A stretch of DNA of 64,000 nucleotides from Camillea tinctor (lineage: Eukaryota; Ascomycota; Sordariomycetes; Xylariales; Xylariaceae), in contig MU394067.1 of NCBI GenBank assembly GCA_022578605.1, positions 248,001 through 312,000 on the forward strand, in the 5' to 3' direction. Within the stretch, counting starts at the first letter, position 1. Every line of letters starts with the position of its first letter. Positions 23,301 to 35,100 of this stretch are shown in pieces. Below the pieces are notes generated by a model. It did no database searches. It saw only the letters and a list, made by a program, of their open reading frames with translations, and was not told where the DNA came from. The position numbers were made by a program, and so were the translations under genes.

Positions 23301-24594
23301 AATGGTAGGTTACCAGGAACTATTGAATAGACAGCCCCTATACTCATGTCTTTTTTTTTCTCATCGGCCTCATTCATGATCTTCCCGCGCCTTCTCCGGA
23401 ATACATCGCCGTCCGCCATGGCAAGACGGCCAGTCTTCCCCCTTCCTTTCAACTTAGTCATCTTGGCGGGCGTTCGTTTTTTCAATCAACGCCCTTGAGG
23501 TCAGATAGAAATATGACCGAGAGGCTAGCAGACCACGTTATGCAGACTATAGTGGCTTTTTTAACACTCTGCGCTAGGGACACCCAAGTCCAGCTCGACC
23601 ACGCTGCCGGTTCGATGGCCAGCCACTGTTCCCTTCCCCCCTTACCCTTACCCCCCTCACCCCCCTACCCTCGCTTGGATCATGAAAAAAAAAGAAAGAA
23701 AAGAGGATAGAACAAAAGACTTCCTAATTAGAAAAGGGGAATAGTTTCTTTTTTTATGTCTTCTTCTTGCTTTGTCCTTTCCCCTTGTAGATTAAACGGC
23801 ATGTCGTATTTCGCTTTCCGGAAGTGGCTGCTGGTTGCGAGGTTTGACTGCGGCGTGGAACCTGGAGTTTTGGTCGTTGGCTCTCAGACCCTAGTGAACC
23901 ACTTAGATCCTTTACGTATACTGGTTGTCCCTTCGGGACTGGACTGGATACATTAGCGTTCAGGGATTACCTCGAGATGGACAGCGGCAGCTGGGTTCCA
24001 TACATAATACTATTCTGGGTAGCGGGTAGTTTCGACCTCCTGCAGCCCAGCCTATCCCACACTGACCTTGCCTGGCACTAGTCAGCTACGTATCGAAATA
24101 TTTATGATCCCCATGTCACTCACAGCCCTGGCTATATCCTCTGCCATAGAGCCCCTACCTGATCTGAGTATTGACTATCGATCAGTGCGTCACCGCCAGT
24201 AGGCACATCTGTACCTGTGGCTTCAGTCTACAATGCTACTCTTGTCATCTCCTTGCCCGTCCTGGAACATATTTGTTGTACTTGGCTTCCAGCCTTCACT
24301 CTTTCTGCTGACCTGACACTTTCTCTTTCCTGTGTTTTAGTTGTGAGCAGCGAAGATCATAAGCCTCACTGATACAGGTCTCCGCCTCAGCTTTGAGCCC
24401 TGATTCTGCAACAGAAGTCCTTCAGTCGCCCAATGTGATCACGCCGTGCAGAAATTACACCCTGGTCAATATTCTCACGTCTTTGCCCATCTCACGGTTA
24501 CATTTTGTCAACCAGGGCGATGCGCCCTGAAGATATTGAGATCATCTCGTACTTTGTAATGACGCTCACTGCTCGATGCTCCTGTCTCGATAGA

Positions 24595-24605
24595 TATAAA
24601 AGGGG
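24595..24605 (+). promoter_or_regulatory. TATA box before the bZIP-like gene
   Basis: A textbook TATAAAAGGGG. Initiation about 30 bp downstream would place a 5-codon reading frame (ATG at 24648, TAA at 24663-24665) as the first ATG of the transcript, ahead of the main ATG at 24876. There is no other ATG between them. Confidence 0.5.
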
Positions 24606-24647
24606 GTGTTTGAACTTCCATATTAGACTTTCATCACGCATTACTAG

Positions 24648-24665
24648 ATGCCTAAGACTCCATAA
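24648..24665 (+). other. Five-codon uORF or disrupted start of the bZIP-like protein
   Basis: ATG CCT AAG ACT CCA TAA is in the same frame as the main coding region. After the TAA the frame stays open for 70 codons (24666-24875) up to the ATG at 24876. It reads as a Ser/Thr/Pro/Glu-rich sequence (for example LSPTRTTTETQ, ITLSSSPVSLPRLE), as expected of a regulator N-terminus. It is either a true uORF, a nonsense change in an older start, or an assembly error. Confidence 0.4.
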
Positions 24666-24875
24666 CCTCGAGAGACGTTATCTCCTACAAGGACGACTAC
24701 CGAGACTCAAGAAGAGGCACTTACGGACCCATCATCTCCAAAAACGACTGAGGAGAATCGCAGTGGTCCACTAATTACTCTATCTTCTTCTCCTGTATCT
24801 TTACCACGACTCGAGAATAAACCTCCTTCAACGCCCAAATCAGACATCGAGACTGATACAGAACTCGAAGAGACA

Positions 24876-25566
24876 ATGTCGTCCCGTTCGTCTCAACACC
24901 ATGACTCGAGCTCGAAGAAGCATTCGTCCAAGAAGGCCAAGTCCAAGACCGAGGACTGGACTGATGTCACCGAGCCTGAAGAGAGGAGACGCATCCAGAA
25001 TCGGATCGCGCAACGCAAATTTCGTATGAGACCACTACCACTTACACTGCACTCACTATCTTAACCCAATCAAAAGAAACGGGTAATGGCAAGGGGCCGT
25101 GAACGCTGACATGTCTGCCACCCACAAAAATACAGGAGAAAAGGCCAAGGAGCAGAAAGAGAAGGCGGAGCGAGACTCGCGCAACCAGGAGAACGCGGGG
25201 AGCAGCTACCACATTCCCAACGCCGACGACCTGGGGCACGAGGATGGCGATCCCACAGGCCTGCCCTGGGGTAGCATCAGCATGAAGCACGTGGTAGCAC
25301 GGGGCCATGAGAGCGAGGGCAGGCGTAGCAGCGGCCGCGACGATTACACGACCCAAGACGACGGCGGCGGCGCCAGCGCCCAATATTACTCCTCCTATTA
25401 TGCTCACCAGCAACCCCAGACCGCGGGCAGCTATGGCAGCCACGACAGCAGCGGGGGAGGAGGCGGCGCCGGTGAAGAACAGTACTACGACGACCAGCAG
25501 CACCAGCAGTCGTCTTATTACTATGGCTATGGCACCGGTGATGGTTCCTCATCCCATCAGGCCTGA
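24876..25566 (+). CDS. bZIP-type basic-region protein lacking a visible leucine zipper
   Basis: Exons 24876-25023 and 25136-25566 (112-nt intron within the basic region) give 192 residues. Residues about 25-60 contain EDWTDVTEPEERRRIQNRIA, then QRKFREKAKEQKEKAERD. N-x3-A-Q-R-K-F-R is a fungal bZIP basic-region signature. After it the sequence turns into RNQENAGSSYHIP, with no heptad of leucines, so a normal zipper is absent. The remaining 110 residues are low complexity: Gly/Ser/Tyr/Gln-rich with clusters YYSSYYAHQQ and SSYYYGYG, a prion-like composition. Similar short proteins occur in many Sordariomycetes. DNA binding in the nucleus is likely, but the partner and dimer mode are unknown. An in-frame open extension lies upstream (see 24648-24665), so the true N-terminus is uncertain. 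The gene stands alone in an 11.7-kb gene-poor block. Confidence 0.78.
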
Positions 25567-28500
25567 CCGACTTACACACCCCTCCTCCTCGTCCCCCCCT
25601 CCCTTCCTCCCCTTCCCCTTCCCCTTCCCCTTCCCACCCCCGTGGGGGTAATGGTAGGACAAAGCTTGTAAAACTTATCCTGTCTATCTAAACATTCCGT
25701 TTTAGCTTCCAATATAAGGGGGCTAAAACAATAAACAGAAAAAAAAGAAATTCCCTCAAAAACGACAGACCAAAAGAACAGTACAGCAACCTCACGATCA
25801 TGCTACTATCAGCAGAGCAGGAAAAAGAAAGTTACTCCGATGCTTGTTATCATTTTCCTTGGCTCTTCTCTTCTCTTTTCTTTTTTATTTGTTTATTACA
25901 GGGTTTCCTTTTTTATTTTATTTTCTTCAACCCCCCGGATGACCTCTTCCGGCTTTTTGGGTCCCAAACATTCTAGACTTTCCCTTCGCCGGGCGCTTAA
26001 GCTTACTTTACCTATCTTACCTACCTATATCCCCCCCTCCCTCACCCCCTTCTTTTTATCACTCTCTTTTATTGGTTGGGCTACTACTGGAAAGGGTAAC
26101 GATTATGGGTTCTCTGTACGGATTAGACGGATGTGGATGGTTATTGTGTTTTGCTTTTTTCTTTCTACCCCTTTTATTGATTATCTCGCTCTCGCTCTTT
26201 CTGACCACTTCCTTCCTTGTATGGATTGGCTGGATGGTTGCTTTGGGCATGTTATTTATCAGAGGGGAATGGCCACTCTGAAGAATTTTTTATTTTCCTT
26301 TTCTCTGTTTTATTGTAACAACTAAAAGAGGCGTTCACGACTATAACGCAAGGGGTAGGAAGAGACAGATAGAGTACTCCGGGGGATCGAGAAATGGCCC
26401 GAAACACTCATCTTTGTTGTCTATGTATTGGTATATCAGCGAAGGAACTATTAGATAGCACAGCATGACATGACATGTCCATTCTTTCCACCAGATCCGG
26501 AATATCAATAACTGCAGTGCCCTCTCCACGTCTCTCTCTCCCCGTGTAATACCCTAGAAGTACAATTAAAACACCAATACCCGTAACCAGCCTAGACCCC
26601 TGTGATACAAAGTCTTACAAAGTATCTGATATCTCACTCTCTATGCCTGTTTTACCCGTAAGGGAAAGAAAAAGTGTACCCCCCCCCCCATTCCCCCACA
26701 CCCCCTAGCTCGGGTTATTCTCTTACCAGCCTTAAACAAGACAAGGCTGCTTACCTGCTTGTATATCTCCTTATTTTTCCCAAACTCTCCAGCTAGCTGG
26801 GTAACCAGCCCGGGCCAGCCCAGCCAGCCAAGCTCCCGCGGTGTGACTACCGAGGGCGAATGATGCGTTTTTTTGATATGTAGGTTTTATTCCCAAACGT
26901 CTTACCTACACACACGAAACGAGAAAAATGAGATCCCCGAGTCGGCTTATCCATTGGGGCGGACCAGCCTCGCGGGTCTTTCCCTCCCCTCCCTCCCGGG
27001 TCTTGTTAGAAACAATGCCGTCTATACTTACATCTCGCCCTACCGGGGAGCCACAATTTCGCCCGCCGGTACTTGACTTACACCTTCACAGCTGAGCTTT
27101 TTTTTTATCTTATACGGGATTAAGAAGAAAACAAAAAACCATTGCATATTACTTTACTCCCCCTTTCCAATGCACACCCCCCCTTTTTTATTTGTTCCTA
27201 AGAGATATTTATTTTCTTTGGCTCTCTTTTCTGGGTCCTTTTTTGCCATGTTCGTATGCCAAGGTTTAACTCGCGCGTGTGTGTCAATGGCTTACGACTT
27301 TGCGGCTGAACGCACGTTGCGGCAATGCGATGCGAGAGGGCTATTGGCGTAGGTTAGGCAATGTTCATGCAAGCCAGCCCAGCAGCAGCAGTTGAGTTGT
27401 AATCTCAGCCTAACAAGCACACACACACACACACAACAAGTATTTGTCTTTTTTATTTATTTCATTTTACATCATTATTATTTTTTCTGGACCCTGGGAT
27501 CAAATCTCTCCGCGCCCCCTACCAATAGTCTGCTATAAATGTTTATTAATAGACCTATAGTTTATCTTAATATAGGCTCGCACACAGATCTATCCTATAT
27601 CATAGCCCCATGTCTATATAACACTCATATATATGGTCATGTGAAATATATGGACGATCCGTATATGTACCTGTTCGCCATCTCACCCTCATCTCTTTTT
27701 TTCCCCGAGACGCTCTGGCGGTTCCGGCTCGATCTCTATAGTACACGCGTCATGCAGGCACACGACACAAGATATATGATATGTAGACAGGGGTTTACAT
27801 GCAATGTCTGAGATGTAGGACAGCGGCGGCAATCCCCGTCATTGCGACATCGACGGAGGCTCGAGACCTCACTGACCGGCTGGAGATGGCATTGACGCCT
27901 CACTTTTTTCTTTTTGAACTTTCTTTTTGATCGACCTTCTTATCTCCGTATTTTTCTTCAGAGGCAAATAGCCAAGTAAAGGCTTGGACGGTCCGACTGC
28001 TAGCTGACGTACATTTACCTGATCGCTGTAGATCAACAATCGACATGGGGATATGGATCATCTGGGCCTGCGTGACTTGCATCTCGCAGCTTGAAAAGAG
28101 ACTGATCAGAAATACCCGGGTTACTGACGGCCTAAGGCCCAATGAATTATCAATTCGACCGTAGCCTCGACCTCAGCGTTTTGTGTCTGGCCTCCTTTGG
28201 CGGCCCCCCTCCGCACAAACCTTAGGGCCACCTATTATGGACATTTGCTGCAGGCAATGCCTCTCCAGGTAGTAATGTAGTGTAGCTGCTCGAGGTTGCC
28301 CCATATAGTCCAATTAGCTAACCTAGCCACTACACTCCATATACCTAACTAATAAAGATTCAAGCTTTTGTCCGTAGAATATTGGGACTAGCTTTGCGAG
28401 AGAGATAGAAAAAAAAAAGGAAGCTACATACAAAAAAGAAAACGGCCGACTAACTAGCCGGAACACGAACCATCATAGCCCTTGTCGTCTCCTCCCCCCT

Positions 28501-28681
28501 ATCTTCCACCCTAGGCTGGAAAGGTGACTAGATTGAACTAGACTGAACTAGCTCTCCAACTAAGAGCTGAAATCTTCACGTCAGAGGTGACAAAAAGGAA
28601 AGAAAAAACGCCTCGCCCACGTGGGATTGCTACTAGGTTAGGGTCTAGTTTTAGGAAGGGCAGGAGGGGAAGAAAGGAGAC

Positions 28682-28709
28682 GGGGGGACGGGGACGGGGA
28701 CGGGGACGG
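28682..28709 (+). repeat. GGGGAC hexamer repeat with G-quadruplex pattern
   Basis: Four G-runs of at least four (28682-28687, 28690-28693, 28696-28699, 28702-28705) are separated by the dinucleotide AC. Such short loops meet the usual G-quadruplex rule on the plus strand. Confidence 0.7.
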
Positions 28710-30485
28710 AGAGTTTCTCGGCTCAAAAAGTTTACGTTCCGTTAAGGTTGGTATATGTGCATACATACACGCATACACACGATCAGAATACCTAATAGCA
28801 ACAAAAAACAACGACAATGACTGACTTACTAACTACCTACCTACTTAGTTAGCGTTATGTACATCACAGTATAGTGTTCATAGTGCTCGTAGCATGTACC
28901 CCTTCTCGCTTGTTATTGCTTTTGCCGGCATCCGGGTCTCTGTCTATCTAGTTGTTTAATCTATCTCCCCACTCCTTCTTGATCACGATCGATGTATGCA
29001 TGCATGCATGTATGCCCTCTTCCCCTCCCTCTTTCTCCTCCACTCCCAATCCGAGCCGAACCGTAGCGTAGCGTCCCTGCGTATAATGCATCTTGGTTAT
29101 GACAACTCTTTGACGTTACAATCGCTTGTAAGCCAGGATAGCAAAACAACATGCCGGGACTTACAACCCCAAAGACCCAATCCAACCCAATCCAACCAAA
29201 CCTCCCCCTTGTCGTATTACCCGTAAGTCCTAAAAGGGAAATAAAATCCTCCCCCCCATACCCTAAACAGTGAGGCAAAGCAGTAAAAAAGCAAAGTGCA
29301 ATATAGTCACATGAACTCGTAGAAACCCAATGAGAAAGTTGTTCCCCTTCACTTTTTGTCATTATCAATCTTCCTCTTTTCTTTTCTTTTTGACTTCTCT
29401 TAAGAAAAATACTACCTTTATTCTCTCTTTTTCTTGCCCTATCATCTCCACCCCCACCCGCTCCCTTGGCTTCGGACGAACGGGAAACGGAGATCTCCCG
29501 GTGGGCTGTGAGAAAAGATCGAGACATACGCTACGCATACATATTACATGATAGATGATGTATAGCTTATACACTACCGTTATACCTACCCCTCCGGTCT
29601 TTATCACGAGTTTGCGCCATAGCAAAAACCTATACATACTACGAGATGTCTGGACTCTACACATACACACATGGGTTACATACATAAATCAAACATCCCT
29701 TTACCATTAATCCACTAATGAAACAGTTTGAAAAAGAATAAAATAAGAAAGAGAAAGGCTGAAAACCGGCATTACGGGAACCCTCTCTTTTTTTTTTGTT
29801 CAAACCCCGGTCCGGCATCCCTTGTTCTCCCTCCCCTCCCTCCTCTTCCTACAAACTCCTCCTCCCCAATACCAAAATATCAATACCACCCTACCATATC
29901 CACATCTATGGAACCCTAAAAAAGCCCAGCCGCCAAAGCCCAGCCTAAGAGACCCTTGTATTAGATTACATGTAGATTATGTATCTTGGAGGGAGCCAGC
30001 CACCATCCACTGGGTCGGGCTTCAAAGAAAAAAAAGGGTAATACCAATACAGCTTTCCGCTCTCCCCATCTTTCTCTCTCTCTGTTGCTTAAAGTTTGGT
30101 AGCGAGTTCAGGTCGGTGGGCGGGAAGCTTAGGTGGAGGAGATTACGTTACCTTGCCTTCTTAGCTGTATATAAATAAACAATAAATAAATAAATAACGA
30201 AATAGGGTTCCCTGAGAACAACCAACACCGGGGAGGGGAGCGGAGTATACATTAAGACCCAGGCGGAGGGGAGAGAGCATGAGATGATTCGGCGAACCTT
30301 GACCGGGTCGATCTAGTAGTCGATGATCCCCTCCCTCCCACTTCACGTCTCTACTCCTGCTACTCGCTGCATCCGGGAACCCACGTTTCTCTGAGTTTGG
30401 GTCGATCTTATGTGATGTACATGACCTATACGCTCCTTTATATGTGCTCGGTTTTTTTCTGATCCAAAGAATGCGATCTGATAAC

Positions 30486-30517
30486 ACATACATACATACA
30501 TACATACATACATACAC
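30486..30517. repeat. CATA tetranucleotide microsatellite
   Basis: About eight consecutive CATA units lie inside the long convergent spacer. It is probably a length-variable locus. Confidence 0.85.
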
Positions 30518-30918
30518 AACCTATACAGACAATGTGCAGAAACCACAACAGTAATAGCAAGTAGTAGTAGGAGCCAATGTTCTTTTGTCTTTTTGGGGGG
30601 TCCCTCCAAACTTGCCTACATACATTATCTATCTATTCACCTCTCTTTTGCCGTTCCCGCCCCAATCGTCTTCATCACATATCATGTAGCACCCTAGATA
30701 TCTACATACCGTACCATGCACGTACATAATCTGGGAACCCCATCCATGTATCTAATGTAATGTAATGTATGAGATCTAATTGAGCAGCAGCGGCAGCAGC
30801 AGCACAGCAACTCGGGACTTTTTTTCCCTCTTGACGCTTTGCGTACTCTTTCCAATAACCTCGTCCCCGGTCTTGCCTTGCCTTGTCATAGCTGGGCTAC
30901 CTATAACCTATACCTGAA

Positions 30919-30938
30919 CCCCCCCCCCCCCCCCCCCC
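30919..30938. repeat. Poly-C tract of 20
   Basis: Twenty consecutive C on the plus strand in the long spacer. Its length is likely to vary or to be misread in sequencing. Confidence 0.8.
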
Positions 30939-32108
30939 TGTCTTTGCCCCATCCCATCCTCTAAACTCGGTAACTCGGTCCATGCTAACCAGATCTAGAT
31001 CAGATCAATTTGACAGGGGTGGCGGGGGATAGGGAGTGGAGCTCCAGACCGGTGGGTATGTATCTTTTCCCTTTTCTCCCGGGTACAGGAGAAGAGCCTG
31101 GGTTTACCCCCATACGTACCGTACCGTATGTACCGTAACCAGGATGATAGTTTCACTACCCATACCGGATCTGATCTGCGTATCTCAATCTCATCAGCTA
31201 AGATAGATGGCTGCCTGACCCTGAGGTCAAAAAACAGTACCAAGAAAAAAAAAAGAAAAAAAAGAAATAAACCCGTAACATAATATTCGATATCCGGTAA
31301 TTCCAGGTTCTTCTGGCTGTCGTCATCGTGATCATAATTTTGGGGCGATTTCTCTCTCCCTCGTGGGACCTGTAGATATACATGTAAGTGTGAATGTAAA
31401 GTGAGTGAGGACGGAGAAAGGAAGGATGAGGTAAACAGAGATAGAGAGGCTCGCTCTGCGAAGAAGTAAGCTTCAGGTCGCCCGTAAATTATGAGTGAAT
31501 AACCTTCTTCCTTTTCTTTTGCCCTATCTTACGCCCATCTCGGTGAACTGGCCGTAGGTAGCTGACCTGAACAGAATCCTGCTGGACACTGTTTTGCTTA
31601 CCTTTGCTTCGTCGTCGAGATGTAATATACTATGATACATATGTAATCTCTATGGCATAATACAACAATCTGTTAGATCCACCCTCGAAGGGTCTCTAAG
31701 AAGAAAGGGAAGCAAATCCATGATGAAGGACTGAAGTTTCCTTGCACCCATAGCAGAAACAAAACATAGAAAACAGTTATCAGGTATATATTATAACATT
31801 ATGCGCCGTCTAACAAACCCCTCGACGACCATGTGCTCGTCTATAGCACATCGATCTGAAATATACTATCCATACATTCCATTTTACATCGTGGGTCTAA
31901 ACTCCCATCATGTTGAAATAATTGCGGTTCGTTAGAAGTCGTAAACCAGAAACCGCCTGATGAAAAGCAGACCTGTGCACAATTCCTCCAGATAGTATCC
32001 CTCGAATCTTCAAACTCCTGACGCAATGCTATGTTGGAACGAGCCTTTGTACACCAAGAATATCATTGAACATATGTTTAAATTGTATAGACATGGAAGG
32101 ACCGTAGA

Positions 32109-35100
32109 TCACGCGCCTCCGCTAGCTTCACCTTCTGCTTCAGCTTGTGCTCGTCTTCTCTCATCGGCTGCTTCAGCAGCAAGGAAGCCCATGACGGCGG
32201 GATTATTCATCCGCTCATCATCCTCGACGGCAGCTGGTGAGTCGTCTTTGGATAAGTGCCCAAACAGACACTCCCAAAGATCACTTTGATCAATGTTTTC
32301 GCCCAGCTTGGGGTTCCTATCCATCAACTGTGGCAAAGCGGCTTGCTGGAGCTCCATAGAGTTGGCAGCCTCCAGATTGAGATCCGACACTTCTGGTGTG
32401 GTCTCTTTACTTTTCCCCTTGTTTGCATCACTTATGTGTTGCAGCCTACGTTGAACAGATAGATTGTAAATGGACTCTTCCACAGTGCCGTCCACAACAT
32501 ACAGCCAGACTGTCGTCTCGTGTTTCTGGCCAATTCTGTGTACTCGAGCAATTGCCTGAAGTTCCAATGCCGTGTTCAGAAGCGGCTCGCAGATGAATAC
32601 ATGGTTTGCATTCACCAAGTTCATCCCACTCGCCTGTGTTCTGGCGTCCATAAGTAAACATTCAACGCTTGGGTCCTGCTTAAATTGTTCGACGCCCAAG
32701 CCATCCGAGCTCAAGAACTTGAACCCAATACGATAAGTGCTGAACGCGTTCTGTACCAGGAACAGAAAGTTCTTGAACTGGGAAAAAATGATCGATTTTG
32801 CTCCGGGTTCTACCTCGCGCAGCCAGAGAATATGTTTGATCAGGGTGTCAATTTTGGTGGCGAACGAAGGGCCATCAAGCACAACATGGTTGATGGCATC
32901 TAGCTTCGCATCATTGAACTTGGTATATATACCCGATTCCTTCGGTTTATTCCGCGAAAGTGCGTTTCCTGGGGCTTGAAGCTGTTCCTGATGCAGTCGT
33001 AATTCTTGTTTCTTGAGTGTGATATTGTGCAGCATTGCTAAGGTAAGTCTTGTCTGGCACATGGGACAATTGTGACGAGCTTTGAACCATAGCATAATGC
33101 ATGCTTTACAGAACTGATGACCACAGACGGTGAGAACACCTAGGGTAATATCTGATTGGCAAATAATGCAGATTCTGGGTTCGTTTGACTTTTGGCCGGC
33201 GTCCTTCAAGTGAAGAAGGTAACGGTGCTTAGCTTGCGCAGTGGTTAATCTTTGGTCTGTAGCCTTTTCCTGCACTAGGCATGATTCCCATTGCCCCCAT
33301 AGGAAATCATTACGTTCCTCGTCGGAGTTGCCTTCTACCTCGAGAGGAGCCACCGTGTCAGATATGGTCTGAAGTTGTCGGTAGAACTCCACACGAGAAT
33401 TCATGGCAGATGTGAATTGGGCCAGTTCCCGTTCTAAGGCCTTTATAGTTTGACTCTGTTTAGTGATCTGCTTCTGGACGGTCTCTAGATGTCTCTGAAC
33501 AATATCTAGCTCCACCCTTGCCCGATTGCTACGCCGATCCGCGTCATGCCGGAGATTAGTAGCCAGCTCTCTTAGTTCTACTATAATAGCACGGAGAGAT
33601 AGGTCCTGCATCGGGGACTTGACCTTTTCACGCTGGCTAAGCAAAGCTAAAGTTTTTTCTGGTGCGTGGCCTTCCCCGTTCTTTGCCTGTCTTAAAGCAT
33701 GGAGGGTTTCGTATCTGACACGCTCATTCTTCAAGCCTGAGACATAGTCTTCTCGGTCACCCAATAGAGTCCGAAGAGCAAGAGTGTAAGCCATCAGTTC
33801 ATCTTGTATCTTGGTTGAGTCCTCGTACTCATCACCTGTAATATCCGCCTCCGCTTCCTCGTCCACTAGAGGCTGAAGCAAAAGCTGAATGACCTCTTCA
33901 CGCCATTCATCAAATAGATTTGCTTGCTCATCAAGGTAACCCGTAAGAATATCTAATCTTTCTACGGTTGCTTTGCTTTGTAGACCGTAAAGATCGAAAC
34001 GCCCGATCGGGGCTATTTCGACGAAGGACTGTGATGCTGCTTGTGCAGCAAGCTTTTTCATGTGAGAGGAGGCCCTCGTACGTGCTTCGTGTAGTATTTC
34101 CTTACGAATTTGCTTCGCGAGTTCGTAGTGTTCTGTCTCTAGTGCCTCTAGCCTTTTGAACTCATCTGAACCAGGTTTGGTCGTGTCCTCGTCTGACTTC
34201 TTCTGGTAATAGGCTGTGGCGATAAAAAAGATTGCTCTGTGTTCAACGTCCAGTGCAGACCGGAGCTTTCGGCGGCACTCTCCAACCTTTTTGCTCTCCT
34301 TTTTACTCTCTGAGTAGTCCTCAAATTCTCGAGAGCCCTGATCTTCGTCGTCGTCATCATTACTATCGCCCCCTTCGCTTCTTTCCTCGCCTCGGTCTTG
34401 TTCGGCCTTCTTGGTCTCTATAGCTAGCTGCTTACGACACTCCTCAACAACTGGCTTAATATCTTTTTGCACTTCAACCCAGAGATTGAAAGCATTGTCA
34501 ACTGCAATTTTAGGTGAAATTGCAGGTTGATTTTCTAGGACTTGGCCTCTCCTTAACTTGTGTAGTAGATATGTTCGTTGTTCCGCTCTGATAAGGGAAT
34601 CCGACTGTTCAATCATGGTATCCAACACTTCCTCGATGGTACGAAGAGGCTGGTTGCTGCCAATCAATCGGCGAGGATTTGGTCCTACTTGTGGCCCTAG
34701 TTGCGGATGGAGAACGCTTTTTCTGAGTTGAACGAGGGCCTGCTTCATTAAATCCACAATGTGAGGGTCATCGGGATCCCAATTTTCTTCTAACGGATTC
34801 CCATTTGTGTCCAACCCGCAACTTCTTGCCAAAATCTGAAACTGCTCCTGGTAATATGATTCTTCAATGGCTGTGAAGGGCATGGTCACAACAAAGCGCT
34901 TTTGAGGAGGTAAGTCTAGTTCGTCCCTGACAGCTCTCTTCGTGTGTCTTAAGGCAATACGGTTGAAGAGCAATTGGAATAATTCCTTGTGAGTCGTAAC
35001 TAGCCCATTCCAGATAGCTGTTGAAGAGGCGAAAGGATTATAGTGAAAAAAGAGAAGCAGGCCCCATAAGTCTTGAATGTGATGCTTGACAGGCGTGCCA

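Larger units (their letters stand above)
20367..24875. other. 4.5-kb gene-free region upstream of the bZIP-like gene
   Basis: No supported coding frame. The longest candidates (22138-22533, which lacks an ATG, and 22828-23217) have no family features. A 9-bp perfect inverted repeat (CTATTTCGG at 20629-20637, CCGAAATAG at 20669-20677) could form a hairpin. A G-run lies at about 22431-22440 and C/T runs at 23628-23660. A consensus TATAAAAGGGG stands at 24595-24605. The region is best read as the 3' flank of recyclin-1 plus an unusually long regulatory region. Confidence 0.55.
25567..32108. other. 6.5-kb gene-free region between two convergent genes
   Basis: No frame here looks coding; the longest (25840-26325 plus, 28961-29527 minus) are low-complexity T-rich or random in composition. 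The region is full of simple sequence: CCCCTT units (25608-25634), a CA run (27419-27436), GGGGAC repeats (28682-28709), AATA units (30170-30196), CATA units (30486-30517), a run of 20 C (30919-30938) and A-rich tracts (31241-31265). CT-rich stretches similar to fungal promoters recur throughout. It lies beyond the 3' ends of both neighbours, so it cannot be either gene's proximal promoter. Confidence 0.55.

Noticed and set aside
25840..26325. 161-codon plus-strand frame after the bZIP gene
   Set aside because: Composition is T-rich with Phe/Leu/Ser runs, no family features, and it lies where a 3' UTR is expected.
28961..29527. 188-codon minus-strand frame in the long spacer
   Set aside because: No recognisable domain, poor start context, mixed low-complexity composition and overlapping equally open frames on the other strand.
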